Shown here in pieces: positions 8,688-17,359 of a stretch of 64,000 nucleotides of DNA. The position numbers were made by a program, and so were the translations under genes. Within the stretch, counting starts at the first letter, position 1. Every line of letters begins with the position of its first letter. Location of the stretch: NCBI GenBank assembly GCA_036871055.1, contig CP141893.1:1860001-1924000 (forward strand). Reading direction: 5' to 3'. The DNA comes from Bisbaumannia sp015645095 (GTDB lineage Bacteria > Pseudomonadota > Gammaproteobacteria > Pseudomonadales > Halomonadaceae). The notes below the pieces were generated by a model. It had not been told where the DNA came from. It did not search any database and was given only the letters and a program-made list of their open reading frames with translations.

Positions 8688-10299
8688 ATGGCGATGATCA
8701 TCATGGCCCTGGGCGTCGGGGGGGTGTTGGGCCTGGCGCTGGGGCTCTGGGCGCCTTGGCGCATCTACCGGGCCCGGGACGAGGCGTTGACGGCGTCCGG
8801 GGGGCTCTGGGCACCCCACCGGGACTACGCTTCCCTGCGGCGCATGGCCCAGGGGCTGCTGGGGCGGGCCAGCCAGACCGCCATCGCCTCGGCGGAGGTC
8901 TCCCATCATGCCGATCGTCTGGATGGGCAGCTGGCGCAGCAGGAGGTGGCCATGCAGGAGGCGGTGTCGCGGATGGCCTCAATCAGCGCGGCGGTGGCCC
9001 GGGTCGCCGAGGAGGCCGCCCGGGCGGCGAGCCTGGCCGGTCACTCCCGGGAGCTGGGGCACCAGGGGCGCGATGCCCTCACCCAGGTGATCGAGGAGAT
9101 GCAGGCCCTGGCGGGGCGCTCCGAGCAGGCCCTGGCGCTGCTTGGGGCCCTGGGCGAGAAGGCCGATAGCATTCGCGAGGTGACCGCCATGATCGATGCC
9201 ATCGCCGAGCAGACCAACCTGCTGTCGCTGAACGCCTCCATCGAGGCGGCCCGGGCCGGCGAGCAGGGCCGGGGCTTCGCGGTGGTGGCCGGGGAGGTGC
9301 GGGCCCTGGCCGCGCGCACCGCCGAGGCCACCCGGCATGTGGAGGCCCTGGTGGGGGATATCGGCGACAGCAGCGAGCGGGTGGTGGATACCCTGGGTCA
9401 TCTGATGTGCCGGGTCGGCGAGCGGGCGGATCAGGTGGCCCAGGTGGGCGGCCACCTGGTCGAGATGACCGGCGACCTGGACCGGGTCGAGGCCTCGGTG
9501 AGGGGAATCGCCGAAGAGATGGCCGAGACCCAGGACCATGCCCGCCAGGTCACCGAAGGGATCGGCGACCTGGCCGAGGCGACCCGCCAGGGCAAGGCCG
9601 ACATGCATGACCTGGCCGCTCAGGCCCATGCCCTGCTGGTGGCGGCGGAGGGCATCGACGGGGCCCTGGCCCAGCAGCGCCTGGCGGGGCGCCACCAGGC
9701 CGTCTATGCCGCGGCCCGGGAAGCCGCCGAGCGGATCGGTCGGGTACTCGAGCAAGGGGATCGCCCAGGGGGAGCTCGATGCCTCCGGCCTCTTCGAGGG
9801 AGGCTACGAGCCGATTCCCGAGACCGACCCGCCCCTCTACCGCAGCGCCTTCGATGCCTACACCGACCGGTATCTGCCGGAGATCCAGGAGCCCCTGCTC
9901 GAGCGGCTCGGCGTGGCCTATGCCATCGCCTGCGACCGGCGCGGCTATGTGCCGACCCATAATCGGGCGGTGAGTCGCGCCCCCACCGGCGACCGCGCCC
10001 ACGACCTCCAGTACTGCCGCAGCAAGCGGATCTTCGATGATCCCACCGGGCGGCGCTGCGGGGCGCACCAGGAGCCCCTGCTGGTGCAGACCTACAAGCG
10101 CGACACCGGCGAGGTGATGCATGACCTCTCGGTGCCGATCCATGTTCGGGGCCGCCACTGGGGCGGCCTGCGCATCGGCTATGCCCCGGAGCGCGATGCC
10201 GGCTCGACAGCGGCCCCGCGGGAGGGACTGGCGAGGCTTCGCCAGCAAGCGCAGGGGGAAACCACGCCCCCGCTGGTCGCCAGTGAGGGGCTGGGGTAG
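8688..10299 (+). pseudogene. Methyl-accepting chemotaxis protein interrupted by a +1 frameshift
   Basis: The first frame (8688 to about 9758) encodes one N-terminal membrane helix (MAMIIMALGVGGVLGLALGLW), a coiled-coil and the receptor hairpin tip (IAEQTNLLSLNASIEAARAG), which docks CheA/CheW. The second frame (about 9759-10299) continues with a C-terminal sensor-like domain found in many proteobacterial receptors, with YEPIPETDPP, a GYVPTHNR motif and a final RGRHWGGLRIGY motif. The join is at the G tract 9756-9759: one G fewer restores VLEQGIAQGELDASGLF. As read, the protein loses its sensor domain and ends in 70 unrelated residues. This may be a real mutation or an assembly error. It has no chemotaxis neighbours. 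Confidence 0.85.
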
Positions 10300-10335
10300 C
10301 ATCGACTGGCTGGATTCACCTACAAGGAAGCCCCC

Positions 10336-11610
10336 ATGAAACCCGAAACGCTGGCCCTCCACCACGGCTATGCCCCGGACAACCAGAAGTCGGTGGCCGT
10401 GCCGATTCACCAGACCACTTCCTTCGCCTTCGACAGCGCCCAGCATGCGGCAGACCTGTTCGATCTCAAGGAAGAGGGCAATATCTACTCGCGGATCATG
10501 AACCCCACCTGCGCGGTGCTGGAGCAGCGCATCGCCGCCCTGGAGGGGGGCATCGCCGGCCTGGCGGTGGCCTCGGGAATGGCCGCCATCACCTATACCA
10601 TCCAGACCCTGGCCGAGACGGGCGATAATATCGTCTCCATCAGCGAGCTGTATGGCGGTACCTACAACCTCTTCGCCCATACCCTGCCGCGCCAGGGCAT
10701 CGAGGTGCGCTTCGTCGACAAGGATGACCTGGCGGGTATCGCCAAGCGTATCGATGGCCACACCAAGGCGCTCTTCTGCGAGAGCATCGGCAATCCCTCC
10801 GGCAGCGTGGTGGACATGGCGGCCCTGGCCGAGCTGGCCCACGAGCACGGCATCCCGCTGGTCGTCGACAATACCGTGGCCACGCCCTTCCTGTGGCGTC
10901 CCATCGAGCATGGCGCCGATATCGTCATCCACTCGGCGACCAAGTACATCGGTGGCCACGGTACCACCGTGGGCGGGGTGATCGTCGATTCCGGCAAGTT
11001 CCCCTGGGCCGAGCATGCCGAGCGCTTCCCGCTGCTCAATGAGCCGGACGTCTCCTACCACGGCATCAGTTATACCCGGGACGTGGGCGAGGCGGCCTTT
11101 ATCGCCCGGGCACGGGTGGTGCCGCTGCGCAACATGGGCGCGGCCCTGTCGGCCCAGGCGGCCTGGAACCTGCTCCAGGGGCTGGAGACCCTGGCCCTGC
11201 GCATCGAGCGGGTCTGCGCCAATGCCCAGCGGGTCGCCGAGTACCTGGAAGGCCATGAGGCGGTGACCTGGGTGCAGTTCGCCGGCCTGCCGAGCCACAA
11301 GGATCACGCCCTGGCCGAGCGCTACATGCAGGGGCGTGCCTCGGGGATCCTCAGCTTCGGCATTCGTGGCGGCCGGGAGGCCGGGGTGCGTTTCTACGAT
11401 GCCCTGGGGTTGATCCTGCGTCTGGTCAATATCGGCGATGCCAAGAGCTGTGCCTCGATTCCCGCCGCCACCACCCACCGCCAGCTCAACGATGAGGAGC
11501 TCGCCAGCGCCGGGGTCAGCGCCGACATGGTTCGACTGTCGATCGGCATCGAGCATGTGGATGACCTGCTCGCCGACCTGGATCAGGCCCTGGCCGCCAG
11601 CCAGGCCTGA
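10336..11610 (+). CDS. metY: O-acetylhomoserine sulfhydrylase (aminocarboxypropyltransferase)
   Basis: This PLP enzyme of the Cys/Met metabolism family converts O-acetyl-L-homoserine and sulfide to homocysteine for methionine synthesis. The PLP lysine is K203 in HSATKYIGGHGT, and the family motif YSRIMNPT is at residues 51-58. At 424 residues it has the longer MetY form rather than the shorter MetB/MetZ form. An AAGGAAG ribosome site precedes ATG 10336. It is monocistronic with its own terminator. I see no SAM-responsive riboswitch upstream. Confidence 0.93.
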   Translation: MKPETLALHHGYAPDNQKSVAVPIHQTTSFAFDSAQHAADLFDLKEEGNIYSRIMNPTCAVLEQRIAALEGGIAGLAVASGMAAITYTIQTLAETGDNIVSISELYGGTYNLFAHTLPRQGIEVRFVDKDDLAGIAKRIDGHTKALFCESIGNPSGSVVDMAALAELAHEHGIPLVVDNTVATPFLWRPIEHGADIVIHSATKYIGGHGTTVGGVIVDSGKFPWAEHAERFPLLNEPDVSYHGISYTRDVGEAAFIARARVVPLRNMGAALSAQAAWNLLQGLETLALRIERVCANAQRVAEYLEGHEAVTWVQFAGLPSHKDHALAERYMQGRASGILSFGIRGGREAGVRFYDALGLILRLVNIGDAKSCASIPAATTHRQLNDEELASAGVSADMVRLSIGIEHVDDLLADLDQALAASQA

Positions 11611-11626
11611 GCCGCCCGGCAAGGTA

Positions 11627-11661
11627 TCGCCCCGCGAGCCCGGCTCGCGGGGCGATTTTAT
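11627..11661 (+). terminator. Rho-independent terminator after metY
   Basis: An 11-bp or longer GC stem (TCGCCCCGCGA / TCGCGGGGCGA) is followed by TTTTATT. Confidence 0.85.
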
Positions 11662-11748
11662 TGCTGGGCCGTCCCGGGAGGGTGTCGGTGCTGCTGCCAG
11701 GCGGCTATTGCCAGGCGTCGAGCGCCATGGTGCGAATGCGACCGGAGG

Positions 11749-12684
11749 TTAGCCCACTCGTTTGCGCTGCGGCTGGCGGTGTTGCTGCCAGGCGGAGTAG
11801 GAGTAGCACACCAGGCCGACCCAGATCAGGGCGAAGGTGGTCAACTGCACCGACGACAGGGGTTCGTGAAAGACCAGCAGGGCGATGGCGAACTGCACGC
11901 TCGGGTTGATATACATCAGAAAGCCCAGGGTGGTGAGGCGCAGGCGACGGGCGGCACCGGCGAAGGCCAGCAGGGGCAGGGCGGTGATCACGCCGCTGGC
12001 GACCAGCAAGCCAGTGACCCAGGCCCCCTCGCCGAAGTGGGAGGCATCGATGGCGCTCAGCCAGGCCAGCGCCAGCAGGCCCAGGGGCAGCAGCAGGAGG
12101 GTCTCGACGAAGAGCCCGGAGAGGCCATCCAGGGGCACCTGCTTGCGCAGCAGGCCATAGGTGCCAAAGCTCAACGCCAGGGTCAGGCTGATCCAGGGCA
12201 GCTCGCCCAGCAGCAGCAGCTGCAGGGCGATGGCCGCCACCGCGAGCGCCACCGCCGTGCCCTGCAGCCGCGACATCGATTCCCGCAGCACCAGCAGGCC
12301 GAGGGCCACGTTGACCAGGGGCGTCATGAAGTAGCCGAGGCTCGCCTGGAGCACCTGACGGCTCTCCACCGCGTAGATATAGAGTCCCCAGTTGATGCCG
12401 ATCAGCACCGCGCAGCCGAGCACGCGGCCCAGGCGCCGCGGCTCGGCCAGGGCCGCGCGGATCGGCGCCCAGCGTCCCAGCAGGGTCACCAGGCCGACCA
12501 GGAAGAAACACGACCAGAGGATCCGGTGAATCAGGATCTCCCAGGCCGGTACCCCCTCGAAGAGGGCGAAGAAGAGGGGAAAGCAGCCCCACATCAGGTA
12601 GGCGGCCAGGCCGAACCCGACCCCGGTCTGGGCCTCCCTCGCCGGGTTCGACGGTATCACCGTCTGCTCCACTTCCTGGCTCAT
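11749..12684 (-). CDS. rarD: RarD family transporter (EamA superfamily)
   Basis: The 311-residue protein has about ten predicted membrane helices and two EamA-type repeats. The start of the first repeat (GVGFGLAAYLMWGCFPLFF) and the HRILWSCFFL motif are typical of RarD. RarD was named for a chloramphenicol-sensitivity phenotype; the substrate is not known, and export of a metabolite is assumed. Its upstream region is occupied by one copy of the 168-bp repeat, which starts only 28 bases before the start codon, so its promoter must lie in or very near the repeat. Confidence 0.88.
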   Translation of the reverse strand: MSQEVEQTVIPSNPAREAQTGVGFGLAAYLMWGCFPLFFALFEGVPAWEILIHRILWSCFFLVGLVTLLGRWAPIRAALAEPRRLGRVLGCAVLIGINWGLYIYAVESRQVLQASLGYFMTPLVNVALGLLVLRESMSRLQGTAVALAVAAIALQLLLLGELPWISLTLALSFGTYGLLRKQVPLDGLSGLFVETLLLLPLGLLALAWLSAIDASHFGEGAWVTGLLVASGVITALPLLAFAGAARRLRLTTLGFLMYINPSVQFAIALLVFHEPLSSVQLTTFALIWVGLVCYSYSAWQQHRQPQRKRVG

Positions 12685-12711
12685 GGTTATCTCGCTATCA
12701 AAAACGTCAAT

Positions 12712-12879
12712 CTAGGAGTCTGCCGGATTTGACCGATCGTCGCGAGAAAGACGGATTTCGAGACAAGTTTATCGATCGGATGAGGCGAATAGCGCGCTAT
12801 TTAACGAATCTGATCGAATGAAATTGGCCGAAAGCCCGGGTTTCGCAGTCGATCAGCGTTAGGTCCGGCAGGCTCCTGG
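12712..12879. repeat. 168-bp structured repeat, copy A
   Basis: This 168-bp block matches copy B at 14580-14747 without gaps at 140 of 168 positions. Its ends form a terminal inverted repeat of about 16 bp (CTAGGAG... / ...CTCCTGG). Inside are further hairpins: CGTC / GACG at offsets 27-30 and 39-42, TCGATCGGAT with a distal partner at offsets 61-70 and 97-106, AATAG / CTATT, and CGAAA / TTTCG. Many differences from copy B keep the pairing. It lies in the divergent spacer between rarD and the nitrilase gene. It contains no ORF of note and could be a MITE-like mobile element or a structured RNA/DNA element. Confidence 0.9.
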
Positions 12880-12952
12880 CACAGTCGATGCTGGGCGTCG
12901 GCGGTTTCAGCGGGTAGCCTAGTCGGCATCACGACCAACCGAGGAGCCGAGC

Positions 12953-13768
12953 GTGAGCGAGCTGCGTGTGACCCTGGTGCAGTGTGACCTGCGCTGGGAG
13001 GATCCGGCGGAGAACTGCCGCCGACTGGAAGAGACGTTGGGTGAGCTGGGCGGCGAGCAGACCGACCTGATCGTGCTGCCGGAGATGTTCGCCACCGGCT
13101 TCACCATGAACTCCCGGGAGATGGCCGAGCCCATGGCCGAGAGCCGCACCCTGGCCTGGCTGACGGCGCAGGCCCGGCAACGGGGCTGTGTGATGACCGG
13201 CAGCGTGGCCATCGTCGAGGGCGGCGAGTACTACAACCGCCTGCTCTGGGTGACCCCCGAGGGCGAGGTCACCCACTACGACAAGCGCCACCTCTTTCGC
13301 ATGGCCGGCGAGCACGAGCGCTATGGCATGGGCGATGAGCGGGTGATCGTCGAGCTCAAGGGCTTCCGGCTGCTGCTCAGCGTCTGCTATGACCTGCGCT
13401 TCCCGGTCTGGCTGCGTCAGCAGCCCACCGAAAGCGTGCACTTCGAGTATGACGCCCTGCTCTGCGTGGCCAACTGGCCGGCGCCGCGGCGCCACCCCTG
13501 GCGTACCCTGCTCCAGGCCCGGGCCATCGAGAACCTTTGCTACGTGATCGGCGTCAACCGGGTCGGCGAGGATGCCAAGGGGCTGGCCTATGCGGGCGAC
13601 TCCCTGCTGGTCGACTTCAAGGGCGAGGCACTGATCGACCGCCCCCGAGACGAGGCCTTTATCGCCACCGGCACCCTCTCTCGGGAGGCGCTGCGCGAGT
13701 TTCGCGACAAGTTTCCCGCCTGGCAGGACGCCGACGACTTCACCCTCTCCCTGGAGGCGCCCCGCTGA
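12953..13768 (+). CDS. Carbon-nitrogen hydrolase, YafV/omega-amidase type
   Basis: The 271-residue cytoplasmic enzyme has the nitrilase-superfamily catalytic triad: E44 (VLPEMF), K111 (YDKRHLF) and C145 (VCYDLRFP). The EMFATGFTM and YDKRHLFRMAGE blocks fit the YafV/Nit2 omega-amidases, which hydrolyse 2-oxoglutaramate or 2-oxosuccinamate to the keto acid and ammonia, thereby repairing by-products of glutamine transamination and supporting methionine salvage. The start is GTG 12953 with GAGGAG about seven bases upstream. Its stop overlaps the rsuA start by one base, so the two are co-translated. Confidence 0.88.
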   Translation: MSELRVTLVQCDLRWEDPAENCRRLEETLGELGGEQTDLIVLPEMFATGFTMNSREMAEPMAESRTLAWLTAQARQRGCVMTGSVAIVEGGEYYNRLLWVTPEGEVTHYDKRHLFRMAGEHERYGMGDERVIVELKGFRLLLSVCYDLRFPVWLRQQPTESVHFEYDALLCVANWPAPRRHPWRTLLQARAIENLCYVIGVNRVGEDAKGLAYAGDSLLVDFKGEALIDRPRDEAFIATGTLSREALREFRDKFPAWQDADDFTLSLEAPR

Positions 13769-14466
13769 TGCGTCTGGACCGTTTTCTCGGCGAGACCACC
13801 GAGCTGACCCGCAGCCTGGCCAAGCGTGCCCTCAAGCGCGGCGAGGTCACCGTCAATGGCGAGGTGGTGCGCAGTGCCGCCATCCAAGTGGGGGAGGGGG
13901 ACAGGGTCAGCTGGCTGGGCCAGCCCCTGGCCCTGGTGGGGCTGCGCTATGTGATGCTCAACAAGCCCGCCGGGGTGGAGTGCAGTGCCCGGCGCGGCCT
14001 CTACCCGCTGGTCTCGGAGTTGATCGAGCTACCCCAGGCGGAGCGGCTGCAGGCAGTGGGGCGCCTGGACGTGGACACCACCGGCCTGGTGCTGCTCAGC
14101 GACGATGGCCAGTGGCAGCACCGGGTGACGTCCCCGGCCCGGCGCTGCGGCAAGGTCTACCGGGTGAGCCTGGCCGAAGCGCTGGAAGGCGAGGCCCTGG
14201 CGGCGGTGGTCGAGCGCTTCGCCGAGGGCCTCCTGCTCGATGGCGAGGAGAAGCCCACCCGGCCCGCCGAGCTGCGCATGCGCGAACCCAGGGTCGCCGA
14301 GCTGACCCTCTATGAGGGCAAGTACCATCAGGTCAAGCGGATGTTCGCCGCCGTGGGCAACCATGTGGAGGCGCTGCACCGGGAGGCGATCGGCGAGCTG
14401 TGTCTGGGCGATCTGGCCCCCGGCGAGTGGCGGGAGCTCAGCGAGGCCGAGATCGCGCTGTTCTGA
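13768..14466 (+). CDS. rsuA: 16S rRNA pseudouridine(516) synthase RsuA
   Basis: The 232-residue protein has an N-terminal S4 RNA-binding domain (about residues 1-55) and a pseudouridine synthase domain with the catalytic aspartate D101 in GRLDVDTTGL. The C-terminal YEGKYHQVKRMF motif is characteristic of the RsuA/RluB/E/F group; length and the S4 domain favour RsuA, which modifies U516 of 16S rRNA. ATG 13768 overlaps the upstream TGA by one base. Confusion with RluE or RluF is possible but less likely. Confidence 0.88.
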   Translation: MRLDRFLGETTELTRSLAKRALKRGEVTVNGEVVRSAAIQVGEGDRVSWLGQPLALVGLRYVMLNKPAGVECSARRGLYPLVSELIELPQAERLQAVGRLDVDTTGLVLLSDDGQWQHRVTSPARRCGKVYRVSLAEALEGEALAAVVERFAEGLLLDGEEKPTRPAELRMREPRVAELTLYEGKYHQVKRMFAAVGNHVEALHREAIGELCLGDLAPGEWRELSEAEIALF

Positions 14467-14478
14467 GGGCGTTCCCTC

Positions 14479-14495
14479 GATTTATACCGTTATCT
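14479..14495. repeat. 17-bp AT-rich repeat, copy 1
   Basis: GATTTATACCGTTATCT occurs here, 13 bases after the rsuA stop, and again identically at 62695-62711. Its function is unknown. Confidence 0.5.
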
Positions 14496-14579
14496 TCCCT
14501 GGCTCTCGGAGGCAATCGCCGGGCTGCCTCGTGGGCCCGGGCCGTCGGTCTAGCCGGCGGAGCTCGCGGTCGTCGTCGG

Positions 14580-14747
14580 CTAGGAGGCCGTCGGGTTTGA
14601 CCGATCGTGACGAGAATCACGGATTTCGAGTCAAATGGTTCGATCGATTGAGGCGAATAGCGAGCTATTTAACGAAATGGATCGAATGACGTTGGCCGAA
14701 AGCCCGGGATTCGCCGTAGATCAGCGTTACGTCCGACAGCCTCCTAG
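14580..14747. repeat. 168-bp structured repeat, copy B
   Basis: This copy has exactly the same length as copy A (12712-12879) and the same order of hairpins, with terminal inverted repeats CTAGGAGG... / ...CCTCCTAG. It overlaps the 3' end of yejF: the last six codons (LGGCRT) and the stop of that gene lie inside the repeat. It sits between convergent rsuA and yejF. The 113 bases between rsuA and the repeat hold nothing else except the 17-bp AT-rich repeat. Confidence 0.9.
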
Positions 14748-16313
14748 CCCGGCGGCTTCCACCAGGGCCCGGGTATAGGCGCTGCGGGGCTGGCTCAGCA
14801 CCGTCTCGCAGTCGCCGGCCTCTACCAGCTCTCCCTCCTTGAGCACCATCACCCGGTGGGCCATGGCGCGCACTACCGCCAGGTCGTGGCTGATAAAGAG
14901 GTAGCTGAGCCCGCGCCTCGCCTGGAGGTCGCGCAGCAGCGTCACCAGCTGCTTCTGCACGGCGCGATCCAGCGCCGAGGTGGGCTCGTCGAGCACCACC
15001 AGTTCCGGTTCCAGGATCAGCGCCCGGGCGATGCTGATGCGCTGGCGCTGGCCGCCGGAGAATTCGTGGGGGTAGCGGGCGGCGCAGTCGGCGGGCAGGC
15101 CCACCTCGGCCAGGGCCGCGGCGACCCGTTCGGCCACCTCCGCCTCGCCGAGGGCCGGGTGGTGGAAGCGCAGGCCTTCACTGACGATCTCCGCCACCGG
15201 CAGCCGCGGCGAGAGCGAGCCATAGGGGTCCTGGAAGACCACCTGGAAGCGCCGCCGCTGGCGGCGCAGGGCATCGCCCCTCAGGCGGTCGAGTCGCTCG
15301 CCGGCGAAGTCGATCTCGCCGAAGCTCGCCGTCAGGCGCAGCAGGGCCAGGGCAAGGGTGGTCTTGCCGGAGCCGGACTCGCCGACGATGCCCAGGGTTT
15401 CCCCCTGGTTGAGGTGCAGCGACAGCGGCTTGACCGCCTCGAAGGGCGGGGGACGGCGGCTGAAGAGGCGCTTGGGGCGCTGGAAGCTCACCGCCAGGCC
15501 CCGGGCCCGCAGCAGAGGCGCGTCGCCGCCGGGGGCGGGGCGTCCCTCCGGCTCGGCGGCCAGCAACGCCCGGGTGTAGTCGCTCTGGGGGGCGGTGAAG
15601 ACCCGGTCGACCGGCCCCGACTCCTGCTCCCGGCCGCGATAGAGCACGCAGACCCGGTCGGCATGGCGGCGCACCAGGTTGAGGTCATGGGTGATAAACA
15701 GCATGGCCATGCCGTGGCGATCGCGCAGCTCCGCCAGCAGCGCCAGGATCTCCTGCTGCACGGTGACGTCGAGGGCCGTGGTGGGCTCATCGGCGATCAA
15801 CAGTTCCGGCTCGTTGGCGATGGCCATGGCGATCATCACCCGCTGGCGCTGGCCCCCGGAGAGCTGGTGGGGCCAGGCATCGATCAGCCGCTCGGGGTCG
15901 GGCAGCCTGACCTGGGCCAGCAGGGCCAGGGTGCGGCGTCGGGCGGCGGCCCCGGAGAGCCCCTGGTGCAGGCGCAGGCTCTCGCCGATCTGGCGGCCGA
16001 TGCGCTGCAGGGGGTTGAGCGAGGTCATCGGCTCCTGAAAGATCACCCCGACACGGCTGCCGCGCACCCCTTGCCACTGGCGGGGGGAGAGGCGAGCCAG
16101 GTCGGTGTCGCCGAGTCGGCGCTCGCCCTCGATTCGGGCGCTGTCGGGCAGCAGGCCCAGGGCGCCGAGGGCCGACACCGACTTGCCGGAGCCGGATTCC
16201 CCCACCAGGGCCAGGGTCTCGCCCCGTCCCACGCTAAGGCTCAGGTGCTCCACCACCGGCTGGCCGTCGAAGCGGATACTCAGGTCGTCGAGGCGAAGGA
16301 CGGCATCAGGCAT
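14727..16313 (-). CDS. yejF: Peptide (microcin C-type) ABC transporter, double ATPase YejF
   Basis: The 528-residue cytoplasmic protein contains two complete ABC ATPase domains. The first has Walker A GESGSGKS (about residue 37) and signature LSGGQRQRV; the second has Walker A GESGSGKT and signature FSGGQRQRIS. Each is followed by an OppF-type extension. It energises the YejBE permease for oligopeptide and microcin C import. Its start overlaps the yejE stop by eight bases. The extreme C-terminus (GLGGCRT) is encoded by repeat copy B, so the native tail was probably altered when the repeat arrived; overall length is still normal. Confidence 0.93.
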   Translation of the reverse strand: MPDAVLRLDDLSIRFDGQPVVEHLSLSVGRGETLALVGESGSGKSVSALGALGLLPDSARIEGERRLGDTDLARLSPRQWQGVRGSRVGVIFQEPMTSLNPLQRIGRQIGESLRLHQGLSGAAARRRTLALLAQVRLPDPERLIDAWPHQLSGGQRQRVMIAMAIANEPELLIADEPTTALDVTVQQEILALLAELRDRHGMAMLFITHDLNLVRRHADRVCVLYRGREQESGPVDRVFTAPQSDYTRALLAAEPEGRPAPGGDAPLLRARGLAVSFQRPKRLFSRRPPPFEAVKPLSLHLNQGETLGIVGESGSGKTTLALALLRLTASFGEIDFAGERLDRLRGDALRRQRRRFQVVFQDPYGSLSPRLPVAEIVSEGLRFHHPALGEAEVAERVAAALAEVGLPADCAARYPHEFSGGQRQRISIARALILEPELVVLDEPTSALDRAVQKQLVTLLRDLQARRGLSYLFISHDLAVVRAMAHRVMVLKEGELVEAGDCETVLSQPRSAYTRALVEAAGLGGCRT

Positions 16314-17355
16314 GGTCGGCGCTCCGGGGCGTGTGGCGGGGATCGAAGGCGTCGCGCAGTCCCTCGCCGATGAAGACCAGCAGGGAGAGCATCAGCGACA
16401 GGCTGACGAAGGCGGTGATGCCGAGCCAGGGCGCCTGGAGGTTGTTCTTGCCCTGGGCCACCAGCTCGCCCAGCGACGGCGAGCCCGGCGGCAGGCCGAA
16501 GCCGAGGAAGTCCAGGGCGGTGAGGGTGGTAATGGCGCCGGTGAACAGGAAGGGCACGAAGGTCAGGGTGGCGACCATGGCGTTGGGCAGCACATGGCGC
16601 CACATCACCAGCCGCGAGGGCAGGCCCAGGGCCTTGGCGGCGCGCACGTACTCCAGGTTGCGGGCGCGCAGGAACTCGGCGCGCACCACGTCGACGATGC
16701 CTAGCCAGGAGAACAGCAGCATGATGCCCAGCAGCCACCAGATATTGGGCTGCACCAGGCTGGCCAGGATGATCAGCAGGAAGAGCATCGGCAGCCCCGA
16801 CCAGATCTCGGTGAGGCGCTGACCGAAGAGGTCCACCTTGCCACCGAAGTAGCCCTGGATGCCGCCGATCAGCACCCCCAGCACCAGGGAGCCGGCGGTG
16901 AGCACCAGGGCGAAGGCCACCGAGAGGCGAAAGCCGTAGATCACCCGGGCCAGGACGTCGCGGCCCTGGTCGTCGGTGCCCAGCCAGTGACGGCCGTCCG
17001 GCGGCGCCGGTGAGGGGCGGCGCATCTGCATGTCCAGGGTCTGGTAAGAGAAGGGAATCGGTGGCCACAGCGCCCAGCCATGGTCGTCGATCTGCGCCTG
17101 GATAAAGGGGTCGTGGTAGTCGGTGCCGGTGGGCAGGAAGCCGCCGAACTCGGTCTCCGGGTAGTCCACCAGCAGCGGCACATACCACTGGCCGTCATAG
17201 CGCATCACCAGGGGCTTGTCGTTGGCGATCAGCTCCGCGGCCAGGCTGACCAGGAAGAGCCCGGTGAAGAGCCACAGGGAGAACCAGGCGCGCCGGTTGC
17301 CGCGGAACACCACCAGTCGGCGGCGGGCGATGGGGGAGAGGTCGAACAGGGCCAT
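16306..17355 (-). CDS. yejE: Peptide ABC transporter permease YejE
   Basis: The 349-residue inner-membrane permease has an N-terminal membrane helix (WFSLWLFTGLFLVSLAAE), a periplasmic segment with the family motif YDGQWYVPLL, and then a DppC-type permease domain with the GTDDQGRDVLARVIYGFRLS block. I chose ATG 17355, four bases after the yejB stop, instead of an upstream in-frame ATG at 17406 inside yejB, because homologues begin near MALFDLSPIARRR. It forms a heterodimeric channel with YejB. Confidence 0.92.
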   Translation of the reverse strand: MALFDLSPIARRRLVVFRGNRRAWFSLWLFTGLFLVSLAAELIANDKPLVMRYDGQWYVPLLVDYPETEFGGFLPTGTDYHDPFIQAQIDDHGWALWPPIPFSYQTLDMQMRRPSPAPPDGRHWLGTDDQGRDVLARVIYGFRLSVAFALVLTAGSLVLGVLIGGIQGYFGGKVDLFGQRLTEIWSGLPMLFLLIILASLVQPNIWWLLGIMLLFSWLGIVDVVRAEFLRARNLEYVRAAKALGLPSRLVMWRHVLPNAMVATLTFVPFLFTGAITTLTALDFLGFGLPPGSPSLGELVAQGKNNLQAPWLGITAFVSLSLMLSLLVFIGEGLRDAFDPRHTPRSADHA

Positions 17356-17359
17356 CGGC

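Noticed and set aside
9756..9759. Phase variation by slippage at the chemoreceptor frameshift
   Set aside because: The tract is only four Gs, too short for efficient slipped-strand switching. A fixed mutation or sequence error is more likely.
9550..11622. A 690-codon minus-strand open frame opposite the chemoreceptor and metY genes
   Set aside because: It is an antisense shadow of clear genes, with composition typical of such shadows and no motif.
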